Assembly (NCBI GenBank): GCA_965208685.1
Contig: CBDBPL010000007.1
Coordinates: forward strand, 4,340,001 to 4,404,000
From: JAJEFO01 sp965208685
GTDB lineage: Bacteria > Pseudomonadota > Alphaproteobacteria > Rhodobacterales > Rhodobacteraceae
Direction: 5' to 3'
Length of the DNA: 64,000 nt
Each line of letters starts with the position of its first letter. Within the stretch, counting starts at the first letter, position 1. Shown in pieces: positions 27,613 to 36,509 of the stretch. The notes beneath the pieces are model-generated. The model was not told where the DNA came from and ran no database searches. It saw only the letters and a list, made by a program, of their open reading frames with translations. Position numbers and translations under genes: made by a program.

Positions 27613-27913
27613 TTTCATGACTTCAGACATTTTCCGACGGAACCCATTGATTTGCGAGGATTGCATTCGATTGACGGAGCGATGCAGGCTTTCGTTCCCC
27701 GCCGACCAATTCAGCAATCGCATCTACCTGAATGTCGGGATCGGCCGAATTCTTGCCGGAAATTTCGGATGATGTCTTTGCCAAGGGGAGGCCGGCCCAA
27801 TTCCGGAATCCGGATTCAGCACGAAGTTCAGGCTGTTGGGTTGAGCAAGCCTCAGATACTCTAGCGCCTCATCCAGGCGGCCCTTCGTCGCCAGCGGGCC
27901 GAGGAATGCAGTC
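27390..27913. other. Gap between rnd and the nitroreductase
   Basis: The first 220 bases hold the ROK relic. The rest is unassigned. A divergent minus-strand frame at 27724-27915 begins MTAFLGPLATKGRLDEALEY and could be another gene fragment; no family is recognised. Confidence 0.4.
27420..27612 (-). pseudogene. Relic of a ROK regulator 3' end
   Basis: Minus-strand translation gives GLPHPAVMPGSVRVDARALG, closely matching GLPHPTVMPGTVGADARALG at the C-terminus of the intact ROK gene at 29006-30214. Similarity stops near 27612, so only the last 30 or so codons survive. It is not translated in any convincing gene. Confidence 0.65.
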
Positions 27914-28606
27914 ATGTTTGCACGCGAGCACGTTCAATATGAACCTATCGATTTGCCTGACCGGATGGACTTTTCGGCCGAGCAGAGCCTTGAAGAAGCC
28001 AAGCTGTTCTATGATCGCATGAAGCGGCGCCACACGGTCCGGGACTACGCGCCCAAGCCAGTCTCGCGCGAGGTGATCGAAGAGTGTATCCGCACGGCCG
28101 GAACCGCTCCCTCAGGCGCAAACCACCAGCCGTGGCATTTCGTGGCGATTTCGGATCCGGCTGTCAAGAAGCGCGTCCGCGAGGCGGCCGAAGAGGAGGA
28201 ACGCCGGTTTTATGTTGGCGGCGCCAGCGATGAATGGCTCAAGGCACTGGAACCAATCGGCACAAATGACGACAAGCCACACCTCGAGGACGCTCCCTGG
28301 TTGATCGTCGTCTTTGCGCAACGTTGGGGACACTTCGACGACGGGACCCGGTACAAGAATTACTATGTGCCGGAGAGTACCGGGATTTCCTGCGGATTCC
28401 TGCTCGCCGCGCTGCACCATGCCGGTCTCGTGACGCTAACGCACACGCCCAACCCAATGAAATTCCTGAACGGGTTGCTCAAGCGGCCGGCAAGCGAGAA
28501 ACCTATCATGATCGTTGCGGTCGGGCATCCGGCTGAAGACGCCAAGGTGCCCGCGGTCGCCAAGATAAAAAAGTCACTCGACGAAATACTGACGGTTGCG
28601 GACTAG
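27914..28606 (+). CDS. Nitroreductase-family flavoprotein
   Basis: A 230-residue FMN-dependent nitroreductase-fold enzyme. FMN-phosphate contacts are in KRRHTVRDYAPKPVS (about 35-49), the central helix in AGTAPSGANHQPWHFVAIS (about 62-80), and the C-terminal FMN strand in KPIMIVAVGHPAEDAKVP. A long N-terminal arm and the APWLIVVFAQRWG stretch resemble the iodotyrosine-deiodinase-like branch. It stands alone between two diverged direct repeats (27352-27612 and 28914-29175), as if inserted at an rnd/ROK junction. Substrate unknown. Confidence 0.85.
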   Translation: MFAREHVQYEPIDLPDRMDFSAEQSLEEAKLFYDRMKRRHTVRDYAPKPVSREVIEECIRTAGTAPSGANHQPWHFVAISDPAVKKRVREAAEEEERRFYVGGASDEWLKALEPIGTNDDKPHLEDAPWLIVVFAQRWGHFDDGTRYKNYYVPESTGISCGFLLAALHHAGLVTLTHTPNPMKFLNGLLKRPASEKPIMIVAVGHPAEDAKVPAVAKIKKSLDEILTVAD

Positions 28607-29005
28607 ACACGCAACCGCCGGTTCCAAGCGCAGTCGGGCCTCCGGTTTCGACGACTGAAAGATGCTTCCAAGCATGCTGTCCATCTTGTTGGGGCCGCAA
28701 GGTTTGGTTTCCTGCCCGCATCGATCCGGCTTGGCGAGATCGTTTTCAGCCTTTGGCTCGTGTTGCTGCGAGCGACATTCCGCGCTTCAGGCCGCCGCCC
28801 CTCTCTCTCGTGGAAGTCGCTGATCTCAAGCTCGTTCGGAACCACGTTGCGAAACCCAAGCGAGGCAAAGGTCCTGGAACTCGGCCGTTGCCGAATTGCC
28901 GGAAGTCAGGAGGACGCGTCGGCAGAGACGACTGGCCATGGGCGCCCTCGTTTGCGGGGCTGCACATTGATGCACCCGAAGTTCCCGGATCCAGAGCCGC
29001 AGCAT
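28607..29005. other. Gap between nitroreductase and frcR
   Basis: About 400 bases. From 28914 onward it matches repeat copy A, including a degenerate counterpart of the rnd start around 28940. The first 300 bases hold nothing I can support. Confidence 0.5.
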
Positions 29006-29175
29006 TCAATGGGCCGCGTCCACGAGATATCTGCGTGACAGCGGCAGGCTTGCCGCTCCGAGCGCCCGCGCATCCGCCCCGACAGTTCCGGGCATGACGG
29101 TTGGATGCGGCAGTCCTGAGAGGTTCATGCGGCCCAGTTCGGCTTGAACGCTGCCAACCAGATCTTCCAGGACCC
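28914..29175. repeat. Direct repeat copy B (ROK 3' end plus degenerate rnd start)
   Basis: Partner of 27352-27612. Copy B contains the working 3' end of the ROK gene, while its left portion is a decayed version of the rnd start region. The two copies are reciprocal: each keeps one functional gene end. Confidence 0.7.
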
Positions 29176-30214
29176 GTTCCGGCAGCCAGCCGTCGATCAG
29201 AACGTGCTCAAAATCCATGACGGAGACGGACGCGACCACGGCATGGGCGATGGCAGACGCGGCGGTTCCCGTCCAGCTTTCTATCAGCCGGGGAGGCACA
29301 TGCCAGTCCCTCGCGCTCTTCCAAAGCGCGTTCGCCTCGCCTCCTGCCTCGACAACCATCCGTTCCAGGCCTGCAAGGGAGGCGACGTCAATGAGCTGAC
29401 GCGCTTCACCGTCAGGGCCCGGAACCGGCATCGGTCCGAGGGCGCCAGCGTTGCCTGTCGGCCCTGTGAACAGCCGATCGTTGAGGACGACTCCGCCTCC
29501 GACGAAGTAACCCATGTAGAAATAGAGAAAGGCGGGCGGCGTGTTCCGGGCCCCGAAGACCAGTTCTGCGCCGCAGGCACAGGTGGCGTCGTTCTGCAGG
29601 AAGACCGGAAAGTCGAACAGCGCCGCGACTTCGGCGCGCAGGTCGAAGTCGCGCCATGCCTCCATGTCTTCCGCAGACGTGCCTAAAATCGCGCCCCACT
29701 CCCAAAGGAAGAACGGGATCGCGATGCCGAGTCCGGCGATGCGTCTCCTTTTCCGCGGATCCAGCTGGTCGGAGAGCCGCTCGGCGGCATCCTTGACGAA
29801 CTGAAGCGTGCCGTCGGGAGTGGGGAAGCGGTAGGTGAAATGCTCGCGCGACAGGATGTGGCCGAGAAAGTCGACGAGCACGAGGTCAATGCTCCGCCTC
29901 CCGACCTTCAGGCCGAAGAAGAGCGCCCCGTCCGGGTTCAGTGCCATCGGCACCGAAGGCTGGCCCACCTTTCCGCGCACAGGCTGCTCGCGGAGCAACA
30001 GCCCCTCGTCTTCGAGTTCGCGTGTGATCACGGACACGGTCTGGGCGGACAAGCCGGTCACGCGCGCGATCTCCGCTCTCGCAAGCGGGCCGCGCCGGCG
30101 CAGGAGCGAGAGGACCAGCCTTTCGTTCCTGTCCCGCATGTCGCTCTGGTTCGTTCCGAGAAGACCGGAAGCATCCGAACCCGCAGCGGACTTGTCTGTG
30201 ATCGCGTGTTCCAA
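29006..30214 (-). CDS. frcR: ROK-family transcriptional regulator (FrcR-like)
   Basis: A 402-residue ROK regulator. N-terminal winged helix at about 25-85 with GTNQSDMRDRNERLVLSLLR and ARVTGLSAQTVSVITREL; ROK sugar-kinase-like domain after residue 100 with VFLQNDATCACGAEL and GYFVGGGVVLNDRLFTG. The usual zinc Cys cluster of ROK kinases is not obvious. The start is TTG at 30214; an ATG at 30139 would remove the conserved GTNQS block. It is divergent from frcBCAK, and a perfect 10+10 palindrome at 30268-30290 lies between them, so it very likely represses the fructose-type transporter. Its 3' end lies in repeat copy B. Confidence 0.88.
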   Translation of the reverse strand: MEHAITDKSAAGSDASGLLGTNQSDMRDRNERLVLSLLRRRGPLARAEIARVTGLSAQTVSVITRELEDEGLLLREQPVRGKVGQPSVPMALNPDGALFFGLKVGRRSIDLVLVDFLGHILSREHFTYRFPTPDGTLQFVKDAAERLSDQLDPRKRRRIAGLGIAIPFFLWEWGAILGTSAEDMEAWRDFDLRAEVAALFDFPVFLQNDATCACGAELVFGARNTPPAFLYFYMGYFVGGGVVLNDRLFTGPTGNAGALGPMPVPGPDGEARQLIDVASLAGLERMVVEAGGEANALWKSARDWHVPPRLIESWTGTAASAIAHAVVASVSVMDFEHVLIDGWLPERVLEDLVGSVQAELGRMNLSGLPHPTVMPGTVGADARALGAASLPLSRRYLVDAAH

Positions 30215-30267
30215 GCCGTACCTCCGGGTCTCAGGTTGAGCGAGCGGTGGGGGCGAGTCAAATTGAA

Positions 30268-30290
30268 AAATAAATCATAGTGATTTATTT
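30268..30290. promoter_or_regulatory. Palindromic operator between frcR and frcB
   Basis: AAATAAATCA (30268-30277), spacer TAG, TGATTTATTT (30281-30290): a perfect 10-bp inverted repeat in an AT-rich pocket between divergent genes. TTGACA follows at 30292-30297. Position and symmetry fit a ROK repressor operator. Confidence 0.75.
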
Positions 30291-30378
30291 ATTGACAGCG
30301 CATTCGAATCATGAGACGCATTTCGGCGTGCCGCGTTTTCGCGCGGCCTCGATCACTCGTTCAAGGGAGGAACAGATC

Positions 30379-31395
30379 TTGAAACTCACACACCTCATAG
30401 GCGCATCGGCGATTGCCGTGATGGCCGTGGCGGGAAGCGCCGTGGCAAGCACGACCGTCTGCCTGATCACCAAGACTGACACCAACCCCTTCTTCGTCAA
30501 GATGAAGGAAGGTGCGACCGCCAAGGCGGAGGAACTGGGCATGACCCTGAAAGCCTTTGCCGGGAAGGTCGACGGCGACAACGAAACCCAGGTCCAGGCC
30601 ATCGAGACCTGCATTGCCGACGGCGCAAAGGGCATACTCCTGACCGCGTCAGACACGGCGTCGATCGTGCCTGCAGTCAAGCAGGCGCGCGACGCCGGGC
30701 TCTTGGTGATCGCTCTCGACACGCCGCTTGATCCGATTGATGCGGCTGACGCCACCTTCGCCACGGACAATTTCCTGGCCGGCGAACTCATCGGCAAGTG
30801 GGCGGCCGCCACGCTCGGAGCCGAAGCGGCAAATGCCAGGATCGCAATGCTCGACATCGCCATCAGCCAGCCGACGGTCGGCGTGCTGCGTGACCAGGGC
30901 TTCCTGCAGGGCTTCGGCATCGACCTTGCCGACCCGAACAAGTGGGGCGACGAGACGGACCCGCGCATTGTCGGCAACGATGTCACGGCAGGCAACGAGG
31001 AAGGCGGACGCCGGGCGATGGAGAACCTCCTGGCGAAGGACGCAAGCGTAAACGTCGTCTACACGATCAACGAGCCGGCGGCGGCCGGTGCCTACGAGGC
31101 CCTGAAGGCCATCGGTCGCGAGAACGATGTCCTCATCGTCTCGGTCGACGGCGGCTGCCCAGGCGTCCAGAACGTCAAGGACGGCGTGATTGGCGCCACG
31201 TCGCAGCAGTATCCGCTGCTGATGGCGTCGCTCGGCGTCGAGGCCGTCAAGACGTGGGCCGACAGCGGCGAGAAGCCCGAGACCACTCCTGGCAAGGACT
31301 TCTTTGACACCGGCGTGGCGCTGGTGACCGACATGCCGGTCGCAGGCGTGGACTCGATCGACACCGCGGAGGGAACCGCACTCTGCTGGGGCTGA
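30379..31395 (+). CDS. frcB: Sugar ABC transporter substrate-binding protein (FrcB-like)
   Basis: A 338-residue periplasmic binding protein of the ribose/fructose cluster. Start TTG 30379 is set by GGGAGGAA eight bases upstream and gives the signal peptide MKLTHLIGASAIAVMAVAGS. The mature protein has the peripla_BP_4 pattern: LITKTDTNPFFVKMKEGA, GILLTASDTASIVPAVKQA, VIALDTPLD and SVDGGCPGVQNVKDG. The gene heads a frcB-frcC-frcA-frcK operon divergent from a ROK regulator, matching the fructose/mannose/ribose system of rhizobia. A GC hairpin after the stop probably keeps this transcript more abundant than the rest. Sugar identity is inferred from synteny. Confidence 0.9.
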   Translation: MKLTHLIGASAIAVMAVAGSAVASTTVCLITKTDTNPFFVKMKEGATAKAEELGMTLKAFAGKVDGDNETQVQAIETCIADGAKGILLTASDTASIVPAVKQARDAGLLVIALDTPLDPIDAADATFATDNFLAGELIGKWAAATLGAEAANARIAMLDIAISQPTVGVLRDQGFLQGFGIDLADPNKWGDETDPRIVGNDVTAGNEEGGRRAMENLLAKDASVNVVYTINEPAAAGAYEALKAIGRENDVLIVSVDGGCPGVQNVKDGVIGATSQQYPLLMASLGVEAVKTWADSGEKPETTPGKDFFDTGVALVTDMPVAGVDSIDTAEGTALCWG

Positions 31396-31413
31396 GGCCT
31401 GCAGGCGGAACTT

Positions 31414-31440
31414 GAAGGGGCGGGCGCATTCCGCCCCTTC
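31414..31440 (+). terminator. Hairpin after frcB
   Basis: GAAGGGGCGG (31414-31423) pairs perfectly with CCGCCCCTTC (31431-31440). No long T-run follows. Such hairpins after binding-protein genes typically allow partial read-through and protect the 3' end. Confidence 0.65.
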
Positions 31441-31525
31441 GCTCGTCTGGACGGACACCGTAAAGTCCGCCTAATCTGGCGCGTGCGGGGCGCTCGCCGG
31501 CACCCGCCATTCCGAGGGGAACGAA

Positions 31526-32665
31526 ATGGCCGAGACCTCGTCGAAGGGACAGGACTTCGAGTCGGCGCTGGAGCAGGCAAGCGAAAGCGTTGCGGAATTC
31601 GACGATCACCGTTCAGGATTCATTCCGTGGCTTCAGCACCTCCTGCACGCCAATCCGTCCCTGGTGCCGTTGATCGTCCTTGCGCTGTCCACGCTGAGCC
31701 TGGGCATCTACATCGACTGGGGCGCGATCAGCGTGGGCCTGGGCATCGCTTCGCCCGAAGAGGTTTCGAACGGTTCGTTCAGGTTCTTCAAGGCCTTCAC
31801 CTTGACGCTAATCCTGCAGCAGGTCCAGATCGTGGGCGTGCTGGCCGCCGCGCAGACGCTCATCATCCTGACGGCGGGCATCGACCTCAGCGTCGGCGCC
31901 ATCGCGGTGCTTTGCTCGGTCATCATGGGGCAGTTCACGTTCCGCTACGGAATCCCGCCGGCAGCGTCGATCGCCATCGGCCTCGCGTTCGGCACCGCGA
32001 TCGGCGCCGTCTCGGGCTGGCTTGTCAGCCGGGTCAAGCTGCCGCCCTTCATCGTAACCTTGGGGATGTGGCAGATCGTGCTTGCGGCGAACTACCTTTA
32101 TTCGGCAAACGAGACGATCCGCAGCCAGGACATCGAGGCCCAGGCGCCGATCCTTCAGCTTCTCGGCACCAAGTTCACCTTGTACGGCGCGACGTTCACG
32201 CTCGGAGTGATATCCATGCTGATCATCGCCTTCGCGCTGGCCTACGCGCTCAGGTCCACCCCGTGGGGACGGCACGTCTACGCTGTCGGCGATGACCCGG
32301 AGGCAGCGGAGCTTGCCGGCGTGAACAGGCACCGCACGCTCATTTCGGTCTACATGCTGGCCGGCCTGATCTGCGCGTTCGCAGGCTGGGTCATGATCGG
32401 GCGTTTCGGTTCGGTCTCGCCGTCGGCCACCACCGGAGTCATCGGCAACATCCAGGCGATCACCGCGGTGGTGATAGGCGGCATCTCGCTGTTCGGGGGC
32501 CGCGGCTCCATTCTGGGTGCCCTCTTCGGAGCGCTCATCGTCGGCGTGTTCGAGCTCGGCTTGCGCATGGCGGGCGCCGATCCGCAATGGACGTTTCTCC
32601 TGATCGGAGTGCTCATCATCGGCGCTGTTGCGGTTGACCAGTGGATCAGGAAGGTGTCGATATGA
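31526..32665 (+). CDS. frcC: Sugar ABC transporter permease (FrcC-like)
   Basis: A 379-residue inner-membrane permease of the RbsC family with about ten hydrophobic segments after a 40-residue soluble N-terminus. LIVLALSTLSLGIYIDWG is the first membrane segment; QTLIILTAGIDLSVGAIAVL is the family motif, and GGISLFGGRGSILGALFGAL lies near the C-terminus. It begins 130 bp after frcB and overlaps frcA by four bases. Confidence 0.92.
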   Translation: MAETSSKGQDFESALEQASESVAEFDDHRSGFIPWLQHLLHANPSLVPLIVLALSTLSLGIYIDWGAISVGLGIASPEEVSNGSFRFFKAFTLTLILQQVQIVGVLAAAQTLIILTAGIDLSVGAIAVLCSVIMGQFTFRYGIPPAASIAIGLAFGTAIGAVSGWLVSRVKLPPFIVTLGMWQIVLAANYLYSANETIRSQDIEAQAPILQLLGTKFTLYGATFTLGVISMLIIAFALAYALRSTPWGRHVYAVGDDPEAAELAGVNRHRTLISVYMLAGLICAFAGWVMIGRFGSVSPSATTGVIGNIQAITAVVIGGISLFGGRGSILGALFGALIVGVFELGLRMAGADPQWTFLLIGVLIIGAVAVDQWIRKVSI

Positions 32666-33447
32666 CGGACGGGCGCGAACCGATTCTGAGCGCAAGGAGC
32701 CTGGTCAAGAAATTCGGCAGGGTCACGGCGCTCGATCACTGCGACTTCGAACTCTATCCTGGCGAGGTCCTGGGCGTGATCGGCGACAACGGCGCCGGCA
32801 AGTCAACGCTCATCAAGGCGGTGTCGGGTGCCGTGATGCCGGATGAGGGCGAAGTCTATCTCGAAGGGCGGCAGGTTCACTTCGCGTCGCCCATCCAAGC
32901 GCGTCAGCACGGCATCGAGACCGTGTACCAGACGCTGGCCATGTCGCCCGCCCTCTCGATCGCGGACAACATGTTCATGGGCCGCGAGTTGCGTCGGCCC
33001 GGATTCCGGGGCACCTTCTTTCGCATGCTCGATCGACCGGCGATGGAGAAGTTCGCCCGCGAAAAGCTGAGCGAGCTCGGGCTCATGACGATCCAGAACA
33101 TCAAGCAGGCTGTCGAGACGCTGTCAGGCGGCCAGCGGCAAGGCGTGGCGGTAGCGCGTGCTGCGGCGTTCGGCTCGAAAGTGATCATTCTCGATGAGCC
33201 GACGGCCGCACTGGGCGTGAAGGAAAGCCGCAGGGTGCTTGACCTGATCAACGACGTCCGGTCGCGCGGCATTCCGATCATCCTGATCAGCCACAACATG
33301 CCGCACGTGTTCGAGGTTTCGGACCGGATTCACGTTCACCGGCTTGGGCGGCGGCTCTGCGTGATTGATCCGAAGGAGCACTCGATGTCCGACGCCGTGG
33401 CTCTCATGACGGGAGCCAAGACCCCCCCTGGAGTCGAGGCCGCGTGA
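32662..33447 (+). CDS. frcA: Sugar ABC transporter ATPase (FrcA-like)
   Basis: A 261-residue single-domain ATPase. Walker A GDNGAGKST near residue 41, signature LSGGQRQGVAVARAAAF near 153, Walker B VIILDEPTAALG near 175, H-loop ISHNM. Many sugar ATPases of this permease class have two fused ABC modules; the short one-module form is characteristic of FrcA. It overlaps frcC and frcK by four bases each. Confidence 0.92.
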   Translation: MTDGREPILSARSLVKKFGRVTALDHCDFELYPGEVLGVIGDNGAGKSTLIKAVSGAVMPDEGEVYLEGRQVHFASPIQARQHGIETVYQTLAMSPALSIADNMFMGRELRRPGFRGTFFRMLDRPAMEKFAREKLSELGLMTIQNIKQAVETLSGGQRQGVAVARAAAFGSKVIILDEPTAALGVKESRRVLDLINDVRSRGIPIILISHNMPHVFEVSDRIHVHRLGRRLCVIDPKEHSMSDAVALMTGAKTPPGVEAA

Positions 33448-34061
33448 CGACCTCCCTCAAGGCACGGATAAAGGCCGCTGCCGAGCGGATACGCGAATTG
33501 CCCGAAGGCGGGCGCCGCCTCATTGCAATCGCAGGGCCCCCGGGCGCGGGCAAGTCCACTCTGGCGGCGGCCTTGGTGCAGGAACTGGGGCCCACGGCGG
33601 CGCTTGTACCCATGGACGGGTTTCATTTCGACAACGACATTCTGAATGCGCGCGGCCTGCGGGACCGGAAGGGCGCGCCGGAAACCTTCGACCTCGCGGG
33701 GCTCAAATGTCTGCTGGAGCAGCTGGCCTGCGAGGACGAGGTCGCGATACCCGAATTTGACAGGGCTCTGGACAAGGTGGTTTGTTCAAGCGCGTTCGTT
33801 CGGGCAGGGCACCAATGGGTGATTGTCGAGGGCAACTACCTTCTTCTGGATGAGCCGGGCTGGCGTGACTTGCCGCGCCAATGGGATTTTTCCGTGTATC
33901 TTGACGAACCGCACGATGTGCTCGAGGAGCGACTGATTCATCGCTGGCTGGATTTCGGACTGACCCTGGAAGACGCGCGAGCGTGGGCGCTTGGCAATGA
34001 CATGCCCAATGCGCGGCGCGTGGCCGCCGCGCGGCTTCCGGCAGACCTTGTTCTCTCGTGA
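33444..34061 (+). CDS. frcK: P-loop kinase of the FrcK/uridine-kinase type
   Basis: A 205-residue P-loop kinase. Walker A is AIAGPPGAGKSTLAAALV near residues 28-45; the substrate-side motif VPMDGFHFDNDIL follows near 57; VIVEGNYLLLDEPGW is near 124. This is the PanK/uridine-kinase-like family found as the fourth gene of frcBCAK operons. GTG 33444 overlaps the frcA stop. It probably phosphorylates the imported sugar or a derived nucleoside; the acceptor cannot be decided from sequence. Confidence 0.82.
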   Translation: MTTSLKARIKAAAERIRELPEGGRRLIAIAGPPGAGKSTLAAALVQELGPTAALVPMDGFHFDNDILNARGLRDRKGAPETFDLAGLKCLLEQLACEDEVAIPEFDRALDKVVCSSAFVRAGHQWVIVEGNYLLLDEPGWRDLPRQWDFSVYLDEPHDVLEERLIHRWLDFGLTLEDARAWALGNDMPNARRVAAARLPADLVLS

Positions 34062-34167
34062 AAGGGGAATGCCCCCAAAGCCTGGGGAGACGGTCCGGCC
34101 GCTCGGCTGTGCGGCCTAGGTGTCCTGAGGTGACCTCAATGCCGCGAGACTCAAGCTACAACCGTCC

Positions 34168-35046
34168 CTAAAGCCCGTTGACCGGCACCTTCAGCATCGG
34201 ATTTCCGTCCGTGTCGGTTGGCACCTCTCCCGCCCGCATGTTCACCTGCAGTGACGGGATGATCAGTTGGGGCATCGCCAGGGTCGCATCCCGTTCGGTC
34301 CGCAACCTGATGAATTCTTCCCGTGACGTTCCGCCCCCGACATGAATGTTGTGCTCCCGCTCGTCCTTCACGGTCGTTTCCCAGCGAATGTCGCGTCCGT
34401 TCTGTCCGTAGTCGTGGCACATGAACAGCCGCATCTCGTCCGGCAGCGACAGGATTCGCACGATGCTGTCATAGAGCTCGCCTGCGTCTCCGCCGGGAAA
34501 GTCCGCCCGCGCCGAGCCGCTGTCAGGCATGAACAGCGTGTCCCCCACGAAGGCGGCGTCTCCGATGACGTGCGTCATGCAGGCTGGCGTGTGTCCGGGC
34601 GTGCGCAGGGTCACGGCTTCCATGTTCCCGACCATGTAGGTGTCGCCGTCCTCGAAGAGCTGGTCGAACTGGCTGCCGTCCCGCTGGAACTCGGTTCCCT
34701 CGTTGAAGATCTTGCCGAAGGTCTCCTGGACCACGAGGATCTTGGAGCCGATCCCGATCTTCCCGCCAATCCTGTCCTGAACGTAGGGCGCGGCGGAAAG
34801 GTGGTCCGCGTGGACGTGCGTCTCGATGATCCAGTCAAGCACGAGGCCGCGTTCCGTCACTTCACGGATCAACGCGTCGGCATGCTCGTGAGTGATGCGT
34901 CCGGCGGCGTAGTCTATGTCCATGACGCTGTCGAATATGGCGCAATGATCGCTGTCGGGATCCTTGACGATGTAGCTGATCGTGTTCGAGGCCTCGTCGA
35001 AATGGCCTGACACGTTCGGGCGCACGTCCAGGTTGAGATTGTCCAT
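34168..35046 (-). CDS. Metallo-beta-lactamase-fold persulfide dioxygenase-like protein
   Basis: A 292-residue MBL-fold hydrolase of the Blh/ETHE1 group. Metal ligands are in ETHVHADHLSAAP near residue 78 and in LRTPGHTPACMTHVIGD near 150; the bridging Asp is in FVGDTLFMPDSG. The MCHDYGQNGRDIRWETTV stretch near the C-terminus is typical of Blh proteins, which oxidise glutathione persulfide during sulfide detoxification. In relatives these genes lie with BigR and sulfur transporters, which are absent here. It converges on frcK and is divergent from kbl. Confidence 0.85.
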   Translation of the reverse strand: MDNLNLDVRPNVSGHFDEASNTISYIVKDPDSDHCAIFDSVMDIDYAAGRITHEHADALIREVTERGLVLDWIIETHVHADHLSAAPYVQDRIGGKIGIGSKILVVQETFGKIFNEGTEFQRDGSQFDQLFEDGDTYMVGNMEAVTLRTPGHTPACMTHVIGDAAFVGDTLFMPDSGSARADFPGGDAGELYDSIVRILSLPDEMRLFMCHDYGQNGRDIRWETTVKDEREHNIHVGGGTSREEFIRLRTERDATLAMPQLIIPSLQVNMRAGEVPTDTDGNPMLKVPVNGL

Positions 35047-35321
35047 GGAACCCCCCTAGTCATCGCGCCATCGATACGTTCTCGTGGCGCTCCGCGAGTG
35101 CTGACCGGAATTATAGCAGCAACTGGTGCGGGCATAAACAGGGACGCGGCGCGCGATGCCGCACTGCACGGCGGATGTCGGAAAGGACGCGCCCGCCGGG
35201 CGCCGCAAAGGACGGTGAACGCAAATGCGCAATTCCGACCAGGACCGGTCGTATTTGGGGCTGTCGCGATTTCAGTGATGGGCCTATTGCTTGGATCGGG
35301 CGGCCACTTTCGGAGCGCGGG

Positions 35322-36509
35322 ATGACCTCACTTGCCATGCACCTTCAAGCCGAGCTGGACGGGCTGAAATCTGCGGGCCTCTACAAGTCCGAGCGCGTCA
35401 TCACAGGTCGGCAGGCCGGAACCGTGGACCTTTCGACAGGCCGGAATGTCATCAACCTTTGCGCGAACAACTATCTCGGACTTTCCGGCAATGCCGCGCT
35501 TGTTGCAGCCGGACAGGCAGCTCTTGAGCGTTACGGATACGGCATGTCGTCCGTTCGCTTCATCTGCGGCACGCAGGACGTGCACAAGGAGCTTGAGGCG
35601 AGGCTGTCGGCATTCCTGGGGTTCGAGGACACGATCCTGTACTCCAGCTGCTTCGACGCGAACGCCGGCCTGTTCGAGACCGTCCTCGGACCGGAGGATG
35701 CCGTGATTTCGGACGCGCTCAATCACGCCTCGATCATCGACGGCGTGCGGCTCTGCAAGGCGAGGCGGCTTCGCTACGCGAATTCCGACATGGCCGATCT
35801 GGAATCGCAGCTTCGGGCTGCTGCCGACGCGCGGTTCAGGCTCATCGCGACGGACGGCGTGTTCTCGATGGACGGGCATGTCGCGTGCCTTTCCGAAATC
35901 TGCGACCTCGCCGAGCGCCACGATGCCATGGTCATGGTCGACGACAGCCACGCGGTCGGGTTCATGGGCTCCACCGGACGAGGCTGCATCGAGCATTGCG
36001 GCGTGATGGGGAGGGTTGACATCGTGACCGGGACGCTTGGCAAGGCGCTCGGCGGCGCATCGGGCGGTTACGTCTCCGCCGGGCGCGAGATCGTCGACTG
36101 GCTTCGGCAGCGGTCCAGGCCCTATCTCTTCTCGAACACCCTTGCGCCGGTCATTGCGGCGACGTCGATCAAGGTGCTCGACATGCTGGAGGCCTCCACC
36201 GAAAGACGAGACAGGCTCATGAAGAACACGGCGCATTTCCGGGCGCGCATGGACCTGGCCGGGTTCGACCTGCTTCCCGGCGAGCATCCGATCATTCCCG
36301 TCATGCTGCGCGACCCCGTTCTTGCCCAGGACATGGCGACGCGGCTCGTCCGGAAAGGCGTCTACGTCGCCCCGTTCAGCTTTCCCGTCGTGCCCAGGGG
36401 CCAGGATCGGATTCGCACCCAGATGTCGGCGGCCCATGGCCGGGACGAGCTTGACCGTGCAATCGATGCGTTCATCGAGGTCGGCAACGACTTGGGAGTC
36501 TTGGCATGA
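35322..36509 (+). CDS. kbl: 2-amino-3-ketobutyrate CoA ligase (glycine C-acetyltransferase)
   Basis: A 395-residue PLP enzyme that cleaves 2-amino-3-ketobutyrate with CoA to glycine and acetyl-CoA. LCANNYLGLSGNAALVAAGQ and SSVRFICGTQDVHKELE mark the alpha-oxoamine synthase family; the PLP Lys is in TGTLGKALGGASGG near 241, with VDDSHAVGFMG before it. ATG 35322 gives the standard length; the frame open to 35175 is not conserved-looking. Its stop overlaps the tdh start (ATGA), so both enzymes of threonine breakdown are co-translated. Confidence 0.96.
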   Translation: MTSLAMHLQAELDGLKSAGLYKSERVITGRQAGTVDLSTGRNVINLCANNYLGLSGNAALVAAGQAALERYGYGMSSVRFICGTQDVHKELEARLSAFLGFEDTILYSSCFDANAGLFETVLGPEDAVISDALNHASIIDGVRLCKARRLRYANSDMADLESQLRAAADARFRLIATDGVFSMDGHVACLSEICDLAERHDAMVMVDDSHAVGFMGSTGRGCIEHCGVMGRVDIVTGTLGKALGGASGGYVSAGREIVDWLRQRSRPYLFSNTLAPVIAATSIKVLDMLEASTERRDRLMKNTAHFRARMDLAGFDLLPGEHPIIPVMLRDPVLAQDMATRLVRKGVYVAPFSFPVVPRGQDRIRTQMSAAHGRDELDRAIDAFIEVGNDLGVLA

